DNA from: Manduca sexta
Lineage: Eukaryota > Arthropoda > Insecta > Lepidoptera > Sphingidae
Reading direction: 5' to 3'
Length of the DNA: 64,000 bases
Assembly: GCF_014839805.1 (NCBI RefSeq)
Contig: NC_051126.1
Location: forward strand, 4,100,609-4,164,608
Position 1 is the first letter of the stretch. Every line of letters starts with the position of its first letter. The translations under genes were made by a program, and so were the position numbers. Below the pieces are notes generated by a model, which worked only from the letters and a program-made list of their open reading frames with translations, did no database searches and had not been told where the DNA came from. Shown here piece after piece: positions 11,901 to 21,587 of this stretch.

Positions 11901-13239
11901 TTCGATGAAATTTTGTATGGAGATAGTTTGAGACCCTGGGAAGGTCATAGGCTACGGTTTATCCCGGGAAAGTATAAAGCGGGACTTTTATCTCGGAAAA
12001 AGTTCACGGCGGCGAAGCCGCGAACAAATTCTAGAACGTACTAAAATAAAAGCGAAAAATCCTCTCCTTTTCTAGTGGCGTTCCAAAATCAGCCGGTGTA
12101 CAACAAGAAAGACGGAAATAATTCTTATAGTATTATTTGTTAGGTTTTGCCAGCCCACTTGAATTCCACTATACTCAACGTTACACCCGGTCATTCCAGT
12201 ATAAAGTCTAAGGCCGTGTGTTTCATCCGTGATCAAGTAAAGTTAAGGCTCTTATCATATTTGTAAGCCAATTTACAAATAGGCGGAGGCACTGCCCGCT
12301 GGTCCAGTGTAATAAGAACCTTAACTTTATTTGACCACGGATGACACAACACGGGTCAATTCTCACCTGCGTCATATCAATGCCCTGATCATCGCTCAGC
12401 GCTAGCTGGTGATGGTAGTACACGGCGGCCTTGTGAGTGAGCGGCTGCGAGGGCGGAGGGAATGTGAACGTGCCTCCTCCCGCGGGACTCTTGCCGAGGC
12501 TGCCGCTCGCGCCCGACACTCCAGACACTCCGGACACCGTGCTGCCGTAGTCTGAGTGGTCATCTGGAATGGAAATTAAATATTGTTACAATTTGATGTA
12601 TGGCTATTTTGCAAAAAAATAATTAATTTAAATTGATATCCTCTACTTTTTTTTTAAAGGAGATGAAACAAACATTAATGTTATGGGAATTTTAGAATTA
12701 TTTGCTCACTTAAAGTTAACCTGCATACACCGTTGCGTATTCTCCATCGAGATAAAACAGATTTGTTTTACGCCTTAAGTTTAAAGAGTCAAAGTGATGA
12801 GCTAAACTGTATCTAAAAAAAACTTATAATATGGTTACCAGTGGCGAAGAGTCCATATGACCCGATTCTTGTCGGCTTCCCTATCGTAATTGGTGTAAAA
12901 TCTAATTACCTATTATCATTACAACAATTTACAGTCCGCATTTATGCACACCATTAGTACTTATAAATTGTGTTGGATTTCCTTTCCGAAAATTTCACCC
13001 TTCGACACTGATGGTTACTTAAAAGGAAAACAACTATTTACCTCGTGTATGAGAGGGCGTATCAGGCGGCTGCGGGTACGGCTGGTCCTCGCACGAGGCG
13101 TACCCTTGCGAGCCGAAGCTGGAGCCCGAGTGGCGGTGCTGCGGCGTGCCGAACGCGTCGCCGGGCACCGCTGGCGGCGGCACGCGCTTCGCGGTCGCTG
13201 TCTTGCCGGCACCGCTGCCGCCGCGAGACATGCCGCCCA
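5641..13239 (-). CDS. ckn: Caskin (CASK-interacting-type scaffold), C-terminal 8 exons
   Basis: Caskins are multidomain scaffold proteins of neurons; fly Caskin acts with the receptor phosphatase Lar in motor-axon guidance. Eight minus-strand exons splice in consistent phase: 13239-13042, 12563-12367, 10910-10731, 10054-9842, 9137-9030, 8842-8699, 6821-6237 and 5970-5641, giving 650 residues plus a partial first codon. Order of parts, numbered from the first complete codon: Ser/Gly/Pro-rich low-complexity region (1-191); SAM1 (about 192-255, with GYDLPTVTRMTPEDLTAVGI); SAM2 (about 263-325, with LEDMGIVRLGHQKKILLAIK); Pro-rich region (about 347-541, with RKPPPEPPKR and LLPPPPAPSSPP); C-terminal helix containing NDIGNMLANLTDELDAMLE, a motif shared with vertebrate caskins. 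The N-terminal part (ankyrin/SH3 in vertebrate caskins) is missing because the gene is cut on its 5' side. Introns are all GT-AG. Confidence 0.9.
6237..6821 (-). CDS. ckn: Caskin proline-rich exon
   Basis: This 195-codon exon follows SAM2 and encodes a basic, Ser-rich start (IRHPRGKSLESLEDPSER) and then Tyr- and Pro-rich sequence with likely SH3-binding segments (RKPPPEPPKR, LLPPPPAPSSPP). The donor AAG|GTTAGT at 6237/6236 is clear. The acceptor was chosen at 6823-6822 (CACCAACAG) because it is the only nearby AG that keeps phase 0 with the upstream exon and it lies about 20 bp after a CTAAC branch-point match. The frame stays open upstream to 6872, but the AG at 6858-6857 would break phase. 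Confidence 0.82.
6822..8698 (-). other. Caskin intron between SAM2 and the proline-rich exon
   Basis: A 1.9-kb intron. It contains a cluster of five ATCGAT motifs (7371-7444) and a GC-richer block at about 7440-7760 that is open on the plus strand for 170 codons but has no recognisable domain. Nothing else was identified. Confidence 0.6.
7366..7445. promoter_or_regulatory. Cluster of ATCGAT (DRE/BEAF-like) motifs
   Basis: Five ATCGAT cores lie within 75 bp, at about 7371, 7385, 7395, 7408 and 7438. The one at 7384-7391 is the full palindrome TATCGATA, the core bound in flies by DREF and BEAF-32. Clustering is seen; insulator or promoter function is inferred. Confidence 0.35.
8699..8842 (-). 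CDS. ckn: Caskin exon: second half of SAM2
   Basis: A 48-codon exon flanked by TTATTTCAG and GTCAGT. It encodes DLEDMGIVRLGHQKKILLAI, the C-terminal helices of SAM2, then a linker rich in Arg/Ser ending ...RIQPGQ. Both splice phases are 0. Confidence 0.9.
8933..9008. repeat. 44-bp imperfect tandem duplication in a caskin intron
   Basis: The block starting CTATGATTAAAAATATTTGC (8933) recurs 44 bp later with small changes (from 8977), each copy ending GCTGTTGTACGT. It fills much of the 187-bp intron that splits SAM2. Confidence 0.7.
9030..9137 (-). CDS. ckn: Caskin exon: first half of SAM2
   Basis: A 36-codon exon between TTAATTTCAG and the donor GTACGT. It encodes SLEEWLRLLRLEEYGPALVA and ends ...VTQLAWE, which joins in frame to DLEDMG of the next exon to make a complete SAM fold. 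Phases are 0 on both sides. Confidence 0.9.
9138..9841 (-). other. Caskin intron between SAM1 and SAM2 exons
   Basis: A 704-bp intron, more than half of which is repeat: the foldback MITE at 9231-9507 and an RTE-like LINE tail fragment at about 9570-9665 (with ATCCGTTCAG and a terminal TTATAATATCAGTA). No coding signal apart from flanking exons. Confidence 0.7.
9231..9507. mobile_element. Foldback MITE, 5'-complete copy with perfect inverted repeat
   Basis: Starts at a TTAAGG terminus that matches the complete copy at 26156-26407. The left arm is full; the right arm breaks off at 9507. Positions 9319-9405 and 9421-9507 are perfect reverse complements over 87 bp with a 15-nt loop. No ORF, so it is non-autonomous. 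TTAA at the ends of both copies suggests a piggyBac-type target, but TIR sequence was not matched to a transposase family. Confidence 0.85.
9842..10054 (-). CDS. ckn: Caskin exon: SAM1
   Basis: A 71-codon exon that holds essentially the entire first SAM domain, starting DTDIIHVCLADLQMEEYSRL and including GYDLPTVTRMTPEDLTAVGI and KKPNHRKRLKAELANLNV. It ends ...LPDYIP, matching the short inter-SAM linker of caskins. The acceptor CCCACAG and donor GTGAGT are consensus-like; phases are 0. Confidence 0.92.
10055..10730 (-). other. Caskin intron upstream of SAM1
   Basis: A 676-bp AT-rich intron. No repeat copy, exon or RNA gene was recognised. Confidence 0.55.
10731..10910 (-). CDS. ckn: Caskin exon upstream of SAM1
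   Basis: A 60-codon exon between TTCTTTCCAG and GTATGT. It encodes a Ser/Gly/Arg-rich low-complexity region (SPGRDSPGSSSGSAGSGSR), a His cluster (PHHHHAACHCG), and then DLADRVRAMIAQGLP leading into SAM1. Phases are 0. Confidence 0.88.
11838..12034 (-). mobile_element. RTE-like LINE 3' fragment (truncated)
   Basis: Reads in minus orientation as a ...GCGGCTTCGCCGCCGTG... head, a TCCCGGGATAAA core, and a CAAAATTTCATCGAAATCCG tail. The same modules recur in plus orientation at 32730-32944, 40160-40258 and 44902-45171. No reverse-transcriptase ORF remains. Confidence 0.7.
12213..12353. mobile_element. MITE with ~40-bp imperfect terminal inverted repeats
   Basis: The left arm (about 12216-12254) and right arm (about 12311-12352) are imperfect inverted repeats sharing TCATCCGTG, TCAA, TAAAGTTAAGG and TCTTAT blocks. 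About 140 bp in total with no ORF. Its right end lies about 13 bp from the GT of the caskin donor at 12366-12365. Confidence 0.7.
12367..12563 (-). CDS. ckn: Caskin exon, Ser/Gly- and Pro-rich linker
   Basis: A 197-bp exon starting at phase 1 after TTTCCATTCCAG and ending at GCAG|GTGAGA. It encodes DHSDYGSTVSGVSGVSGASG, a Gly/Pro-rich patch, and ...YYHHQLALSDDQGIDMTQ. A MITE sits only ~13 bp into the downstream intron. Confidence 0.87.
12839..13020. repeat. Dispersed repeat, copy 1
   Basis: Shares ordered blocks (AGTGGCGAAG, GTCCATAT, CCGCATTTATGCA, TTTCCGAAAATTTCACC) with 59181-59345. It lies in the caskin intron between 12564 and 13041. Family not identified; probably a SINE or LINE fragment. 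Confidence 0.65.
13042..13239 (-). CDS. ckn: Caskin, most 5' exon visible in window
   Basis: A 198-bp exon between an acceptor TATTTGTATTTGTAG (ending at 13240) and the donor CGAG|GTAAAT. It begins in phase 1, so an upstream exon must supply the first base of the split codon; an internal ATG (residue 3) could instead act as a start if an alternative 5' end exists. It encodes GGMSRGGSGAGKTATAKRVP and a His/Ser/Pro-rich stretch ending ...PPDTPSHTR. The junction to the next exon recreates an Asp codon. Confidence 0.83.
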
Positions 13240-16080
13240 CTACAAATACAAATACATAATTAGTTAGGTTAATAAAGGCAACATCATGAGGACAAGGTTT
13301 TAAAACATTAATTTAGTATTTATTAGGTTTATAAAGTTATCGATACGAGGACAAGGTTTGAAAAGATTAGTTTGTGAGTTATTGGACATATTCTTAGTCA
13401 TAGTGTCAGTAGAAGTTTAGGTTTTTTTTTTTATCTTTATTTATTTCGGGTTTTTTATCCAGCTAGGATATGCCAACCCCAAGAAGTTTAGGTTAAATTT
13501 AAATAACTTATTAGTCTTAAGGTTAGATTGTTGTCAAAACGATGTATTGCATATAGTCGGTATATCATAGAAAAAAAGGAGTTAGTAGTTGAGAAGTTTC
13601 ATCGGAGTTAGTGTATTGGGTGAAGGCATTCGTTTAATTCGGATATTCATCACTTGGTGAACACAGCTTTATATTATGTATATAACGTTACTTTATAAAA
13701 TATGGATAAAGCAAAATAAGTAAAATTTATTTCTAAGTAATTAAATCTTTTAAAGATATTATTCTACCTTAATTACTTCCTATTGAAATATACACTGTTT
13801 TTATATATTTTGGGTTTAGCAGATCTAGCGTTTCTACCTTTTAATTTACGGAAACTAAAGCCTTTGCAGATAAATAATAAAGGCCGCATTAAAGTCCATA
13901 TTTCTTTCATAAAACTCGAACACTTGCGAAATCTTTAGAAATAAACAAGCAAGATCCACCCTTTCAATCTTCCAAAACACTGTTATCTGGTTTGGACAGG
14001 ACCGAAATCTGTGCGACGGAATCTGATCCCGGCTTTTTTCGTGGGTAGGGCTGTTGAGAAACTTTCCAGTGCATTTTAAGGGTTGTTTCTACCTCCCAAA
14101 TTTATTAGAATGAAAGTTGATAAGTATGAAGTTAATCACTTCGGAAGTAAAGTAAAATACAAATTAAAAAGGTAGGCGTGGTATTGCATGGGATGTTCAT
14201 AGAAACATATATATGAACATCAATTTATTTCATTAATATGCACTTCTATAATCGATAACGTATTTCTGTTCTTGAGTGACGATAAAATATATTTTTAAGT
14301 TACATTGTGAAAACCTTTTTACATAATCCTATTTGCTATAAGACTCAATACATTAGGAGCATCCCTACACCGATCACAGATAAGCCGCGAAGGGAGGATC
14401 GCTAATAAGCTAAAATCGTAATCAATCATTTTCGTTCGGTCCGAGAGTGAACGGATCGCATCGGCTAATTGCTGTACCGAATCGATAACTCTAACTAATG
14501 GGCGGGAAAAATCGACATCGAATTAATTGCGATGCAAACACCCGATAGTTAAAAAATGAGACGGTGCAATTTATGTGCGAATTATTTCACTTTTTTTCCT
14601 GTAAACCAGCCAGTTAGTGCCGACATTCAAAATCGATTTTCAAAAGTATTTAAACATTCCATTCATTTATGTGTACTAGAGATGATAAAATTATGTTGCA
14701 TAATTAACAATATCTTTGCATAATCTTTGGAAATCCTAAAATTAATTTTGTTATTAATTAATATTTTTTTGAATGTTCACACGTTTACGAATTGAGGTCT
14801 TAAAATCGTCAATCATTGATAAAAATGAACTACAGGATCCATATAATATTTATATGTACCATCAATTTATAACTCAAATTTGAACCAACATTGGACAAAT
14901 GACCAACACGTCCCAACCAAAATTCCGACATTACTTTCCACGTATGAAATTAATAAGTTCCATTAACCGCACGCGAAACCGTATTCAACGTTTTAACAAT
15001 AACATTAACAATGAAAAGAATTTTATATGTGCACGCGAAAACCAAAGTCTGTGTTAAATTGCATGTAATTGAAATTTCATTTATTATTCTGTACCGTTGT
15101 TTCAAACATTAGCAAAAGGTTTGGTTATATTATTTTATGTTGGCACAACTGGGATTTCAAAACGATCGTTCAATTTAAGTTTGGAACAATGACTTAAGAA
15201 CTCTTTGGAACTCGATCTAGATATATAATTCCGATAGCGGACATCTTTGATGTTATGCTCCCACGGCATTTAAATTTCGTCTCAGGGGACAGAGTGCTTA
15301 AAAATATTGATTAATGCTATTTCGATTTCATAATATGAAATTCACAAATAAGTTTTGTACTTACTGTTTCTCATAATCACGGCACAAGACATTCACTTCA
15401 TTGTATGGGTAATCGTTGAGATAATGTTATTGTTCGATTTAAGTATTTATTGTATAAAATTTACATTTTAGATTTATTAATGTTTTTACAACAATATTTA
15501 TTATTATATTTAATACAAAAATAACACCATTCAAATGACGATACAATATATCTATAATTTGACCGATATGACACAGGCTCCGTACAGCGGAACGTTTTAA
15601 TACCCATTTGACGGTTCCACGTCACCTGTGGGATGTAAAATGTCTTCCCGCCTGATCCCGTAATCCAGGGATAAGTGTAGCCACCCACTAGCATTTATCG
15701 CTGAGCTTTAGTTTCATTATTAGGATCACAAATTAGAATGAGGGATGAGAACTTTTACATTCATTTTTTTGGTGAAAAGAGACGAAAAAGAATATTCATA
15801 TTGCAACGTCTAAAGAACGGTGGTACTTTTAAACATGATACCGTTATATGGTAATTCCTATACCTAATAAGTAGTAGTTGTAATTCAAATATAATGTTGA
15901 CCAAGTGATTCGTCGTACCACGTAGAATTATACCGAATTAGGTATATCTTCGATGGTAGTCGTGGATTTGTCGACTACTATTATTAAAGTTCAAATAGAC
16001 ATATTTGAGCTTTGAATCATTACCATTCGACAAATCCATTAGCCACATTGCCCCATCACGTTCCTCATTCATATACATTG

Positions 16081-16375
16081 TTAGGTCTCTCATACATGAG
16101 AGTCCGCCTGGGCAGGTACCGCAATGTCTATTTCTGCGCCAAGCAGCAGTGTGTAGACAATGTTATGTTCCGGTTTAAAGAACATTGTAGCCAGTGTAAC
16201 TACTGGACATAATAAGACTTATCATCTCTTGTTTTAGGATGGCGAGCGCAGTGGAATACCAAACAATACTTTGTAATTCAAGGTGTTGGATATTGTTTCT
16301 ACTGTTTATGGGCGGCGGTATCGCTTACCACCAGGCGAACGGCTAGTTCGTCACGTCATTAAAAGCAATAAAAAA
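16081..16375 (+). mobile_element. Dispersed non-LTR/SINE-type repeat, family A copy 1
   Basis: Shares with 20719-20970 the ordered blocks GGTCTC(T/C)CATA, GAGAGTCC, CCTGGG-AGGTACC, GAACATTGTAGCCAGTGT, ACTACTGGACATAATAAG and CAGGCGAACGGC; ends in an A-rich tail (AAAAAAAA near 16370). Reverse-orientation fragments occur at 48248-48432 and 60441-60570. The module order is familiar from lepidopteran retroposons. Confidence 0.75.
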
Positions 16376-18147
16376 AAACATTACCATATCCTCTGATTAC
16401 CTTAGTATCTCAAGATACAAGACCACCTCAGTTTTGATGAATCGCGTCGACCTTGCTGACGTTTTACGACACCGATGAAGGATAATCGCATTATTTCGGT
16501 AAATTACCGTATATAATTCTTTAGGTGCTAAAAATTTAAATCCGTGAAGGTTTCTCATGGAACGTATTCGTCGGTTGTGTGGTCAATTAAAAAAATATTT
16601 CCGTGAACGGAATTTCTGACAGTACCTTCGGTTTTTTTTATAGTAGAAGGATCACCTGATACTAATTAATCAAAGATGAATACGATAAGCCCGAAGGGAA
16701 TTTTAGCAATCTTAATGGCCGAATGAAACGAAACAGCTAGTCATTTTAAATAACTATATTTCGTAAATGTTACTTTCCATATCCCAAAATAATATAAATT
16801 GGTATCTTGGACTAAAACAATTCTTAACACAATATGGAAGCTCCTATTATAACAGTGGCAAAGCGTGAAAGTTTTCAAAAGGTAACTGGAGGCAAAAACA
16901 TACCTTGGTTAACATATGACGGCCAATTTAACGAAAACTAAAACAAACGAAAATAAACCTTAAAGGAATGCCGGTAGGAATCGGGTAGTATGTACGTTTA
17001 GTAGCTTAGTAGTGTAATAATTTAAAAAAGGGTTTATTTCAACCGTCTGTAATTTCTAATATTCCATAGCCGTAAATCGATCAGTAATCACAAATCAGGA
17101 TGGCGGCCACTGCCGTTTAGTGTAATAACACCAATAAACCAGGCCAGCGCGACAAGCTCCTAATGCACGCCATCGCAACCTCTAATTATCAACAATTAAC
17201 CGATCATTACCGTCACTCGAGTAGAATTCGTAACCTCGGCTCGGACACAACGCTTTGTGTTTGGTTTTGTCTACAATTTGTTCAAAAATTTGTATATTTT
17301 GAGATGCTATAAAAATAACTTTCTTCGTGGAAATGAACGTCGGAGTGATAATGTATTTATGTGATAGGCATCTAATGCTTCTAATTCAATTTCACGCCAA
17401 ATTAGAAAAAGGAAATTAATAAGAGAATAATGATTAATTACTATTGATGTGATCTGCTTTTCCTATAAGTACACATATAACTTGTAAAAACCTACCCATA
17501 CATATATAAATATTCAATACAAATTTTCTCACGATTTAGGCCTCGTTAAAGTTAATTCTCTCAACGAACAGGTTATTTACAAATACTCAAACGTACAATA
17601 TTGTATAACCTAAAAAAAAAATACCATTTTCTTTACAAGATCTTATTAGAATACAACTACATCTAGTGGCACACGCCGAGAACTACCCCGAGGGTTGTTC
17701 TACAAGAAATACCTGTTAAATCGGACCAGATACCTTGTTATGAACATAACCCGCAAATCAAACACATGCAACTCAGTTCTCTATCCGCAGTTATTAACGC
17801 ATCAATAAAAGGCAGAAGGCAACAAACGCCTTGAGGCGACGTATCGAATTGATTAGACACGTCAGCGCGATCTACGGCGCGTATTCTATTGACATTCTGA
17901 GCGCCTGTAGACGTTATTAAATACAATTATACGGCGCCGACGTTGTTGCACGTGTTTATTTTTAGAATGAAAACCACGACGCGATGTTTTGTATGTTTAG
18001 TGGTTGTCGGTGTTGTGGCGCCATGGTAGGTAGCAGAGACTATCACTCATACGGTTGAAAACGATGTCATGTTTTTGCGCTCTTGCAAGTTGTATTACAA
18101 GCACAGCTGTGTTTAGTATTAGTAACTTTAGATTTAGATTAAGTTTA

Positions 18148-18305
18148 ATGATTTCTTATGTTTACGCGAATGTTAGACATCAAAATTAAAAAAAAAATCG
18201 AACTTTTTTTGTCGAGTCCCTGCGTGACCACGAAGGCTGCAGTCTTCGTCAGGAAAGTTAAAATATAAAAACCGCGATAAAATCCCAAAAAAAGTTTTAT
18301 TATAG
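18148..18305. repeat. Repeat family B (GACGTTTCGAA-type), degenerate copy
   Basis: Contains TGATTTCTTATGTTTACGCG and CACGAAGGCTGCAGTCTTCG followed by AAAACCGCGATAAAATCC, the same module order as 34020-34345. Divergent from the palindromic copy at 42229-42390. Confidence 0.6.
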
Positions 18306-20718
18306 ATTTAGTTATCATTATTATGGATGGTGGATGAAGACGGTGATCATCATTACGATCGTCAATACATCACTTATTTTGGACTAGTTACAATTGTTGA
18401 CTAACGAAAACATTTCAATAGCTCCGATACCAAATATTAACATAAATGATAATGATTTTCACAATCTCACAATTTCACAGTCATGCTAAATAAAGATATT
18501 CTAAGAACATAAACGAACCGTTTCACCTAAACAAATACAAACAATAATAAAACGGTAAACTATGGTTTCAGTTAAGGAATTACTCCGTTCATTTACCGTT
18601 AACGGAATGGTAATGCAACGTATTTAAGTAAAGTCACATGTCCGCACTGCATAGTACATGTATTCATTGTCAGATGCATATCTTAAGACTGGTGCTCGTA
18701 AAAACGATAACTTAGCCGTGTAATCATCTAAATATTACCATACGCAGAACACTCGACATTTCTCACGGGTAGTGGAAAACTAAGTATTTTATACACATAT
18801 AAAACTAAATAAGCTATAGGGGCAATTGGTTTTATTAACGTGTATTGGTTGTTGATAATTTTTATAGTATATGGATTGGTTGTTTTGTACATGTGTGAGT
18901 AGTATTTGTGGATATGTGTGCGTTATACTCGTTACGTCTGTTTGTGTGCTTGAAAACCTTTAGTTGAGTAAACACTGCAGTGAAGAACTCGGGATAAAGT
19001 GGTATTTTCTGCATTAATAACTATAATGCATTAGCATAGCGTGTAATTTCGTTTGTGTATGACGAGCAAGTATCTACTCTATTTATTTAATGGAGTTAAT
19101 GTAAAACAAAATGTATGTGTAATCACTCATCGGTTTCTGTATAGATTTAAATTTTAAATATTTTAAAGCATCATACGAATAGTATGCTGATGAAATAATA
19201 TCAACCGAGTAATGAGAAATTTGATATGCAATTAATAACTTTCCTGCTCATACATTTCATCAGTTGTTGGACCTTATGGTAATGACAAAAAAAAACATAT
19301 TTAAATAACATTTAACATCATTCATCCATCAACCGTAATGTTAGTTTCACAATTTCACATCGTGTAAACCTATAACAGTAACATTTTGTGATTGTTTATG
19401 TAAATAATATTTACATCTATTCCCTAATTTAATAGATGACCGAACGTAAATCGAAAACGCATCGGCTCGCCAGCGATTTAGTCAAAGTTACACAATCTTC
19501 GCTTCGAGATATTACAGAACTACAATTATATTGTAGATGCTTACATATTTAAAATAAAAAACCATAATTGGATACATTTTTGGAATCTCCATTATTATGT
19601 GTATAATTATTTATTTTTGTTAGTTAAAAACAATAGTTTTAGCTGCAAATGCATTTATATGTGCAGAGAAATTTCGATGTCAAAATAATCCATACTGAAT
19701 CGCTTACCGCGAACAAAATGTTTGAATTTGTTTGACATAAGTCCACCTCTACACGCCTTATTAGTAACATAAGTAAAAACCATAATTGTATCCACTACTA
19801 TAGATACCAACAAGAAACACCGCAACGAACGAAGCCAGGAACAAAAGCGAGCATTTAATAACATTTGTATGTAAAACATTTAGTCATAATGTATGTGAGT
19901 TAGTGTAATGATGGCAAAGGTTCCCCGGTTAGAAACCGAGCCTCGGGCTATAACAACTACATCTCAATCCCAACGAGTTTACATTGCAAATGCGTTCTGT
20001 TAATCGTACATTACGTCTTGGAGACCTGATGGTCTAGCGACAAATTACTTTGTGGTTGGTGAGGTCTTGGAAGCTCGTATGTTTGTTTTTGTTTTGGCAC
20101 GGAAAAGTGATTGCATTTCACTTAATGGTAAACACGAAGCCGTCCAGATAAAGCATCAAATGGCAACAGTTGGCTATCTCAAGCCATTCGACACAATCAT
20201 GCTGGCCTACTAAGATGCTCCTTCTCGCTACTGTGGAAGGGTCCGTGTGGTGTGCAGAAAAACCCAAATACTATGTTACGGAGAATGTTTAACGACTTCA
20301 TCGTCTTAGTCAGGTCATATTTTGTTTAAAGGACGGTAAAACATGAACGACGGTAGTATTGACTCTTTTTATGTCAATGCGTTTTGGTTAAGTTTAGATT
20401 TGATGATCATTACTAAGCCCAAATCTAAAAGCAAAGAATTGTCGTCATTTATACTTTCACAGAAAGACTTAATGAATGTAACACGTCGTTATCAAGTGCC
20501 ATTAGTGGAAAATGCGAACGTACTATTGTCTTTTTTGTTAGTATTACATATGTGCTAGTTTGTAACAAAACTCTTTGTCCAAACAGAAAATCAGAGATTA
20601 GAGCATCACCAATGCTTTACGTAAGTGGACATAAGAGATTATCACGTTGTGTTTCATTACCATCAATAGGCTACGGTAATGAATGTCGTGAATGTTTGAA
20701 TTATTCTATTAATCACTT

Positions 20719-20970
20719 ACTGGTGGTAGGTCTCCCATATGTGAGAGTCCTCCTGGGAAGGTACCACCGCAATGTCAATTTCTGCCACCAAGCAAAAGTG
20801 TGTCGTCACTGCTCTGTTCCGATTTGAAGAACATTGTAGCCAGTGTTACTACTGGACATAATAAGCCTTAACTTTTCTTGTTTCAGGATAGCGAACAATT
20901 CAAGGTGTTGGATGGTGTTTCTTCTATATTTTGCGGTCGTATCACATACCATCAGGCGAACGGCAAGATC
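20719..20970 (+). mobile_element. Dispersed repeat family A copy 2
   Basis: Second plus-strand copy of the element at 16081-16375, about 80% alike by eye, lacking part of the middle (the GAGCGCAGTGGAATACC segment). Ends CATCAGGCGAACGGCAAGATC. Confidence 0.75.
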
Positions 20971-21289
20971 ATTTATTTAAGTCATAATGATAACTCGCTA
21001 TGGTATTTGTTTTATTCTGCATTCAATATTATGTTTTAGGTTACAAATAATTAAAAATCCCATTAAAAATAACCAAGTCCATACTCAAAACATTTGAAAC
21101 ACACCGTTTCTAACTCATTAAACGAAGCTTACACTAGGAAGACAATTTTAAAAACAGATTCTAAAGGAGTTGCCGCTAGAATGACTTCGTTGGACACAAT
21201 ACAATGCTTAGTTAATTTATCGTCATTGTTTTAATGGCCTGGAACAATTATGCTCCCCTTCAACAACAAAGAGCATAAATCACGTACTT

Positions 21290-21587
21290 TGACATTTATA
21301 TGATAACAAAGAAATGACAGAAGTGTCAGCAAAAACATAATATAATATTGCGTATGTGTGTGTAAGTGTAGCTGTACTAATGTTCAAAAAACCCCCGTCG
21401 CAGTAGTGTGCTCAAGTTGTACGCTTATTGGCTCAAATTTACATTATAGATAACAAAGAAATGAAAGAAGTGTCAGCAAAAACATAATATAATATTGCGT
21501 ATGTGTGTGTAAGTATAGCTGTACTAATGTTCAAAAAACCCCCGTCGCAGTAGTGTGCTCAAGTTGTTCGTTTATTGGCTCAAATCT
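21290..21587. repeat. Tandem duplication, two 147-bp units
   Basis: GATAACAAAGAAATGA at 21302 recurs at 21449, and the sequence stays nearly identical through GTAGTGTGCTCAAGTTGT and TTATTGGCTCAAAT, with about five substitutions. No ORF or inverted repeat in the unit. The near-identity implies a recent local duplication. Confidence 0.88.

Larger units (their letters stand above)
10911..12366 (-). other. Caskin intron carrying repeat insertions
   Basis: A 1.46-kb intron containing a CT-rich block (11100-11280), an RTE-like tail in minus orientation (11838-12034), and a MITE (about 12213-12353) next to the splice donor. Confidence 0.6.

Noticed and set aside
15461..15715. 77-codon minus-strand ORF with a conserved-looking start
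   Set aside because: The GTGGGTGGCTACACTTATCC-type sequence resembles a dispersed moth repeat; not counted as a gene, and single copy here prevents defining the repeat.
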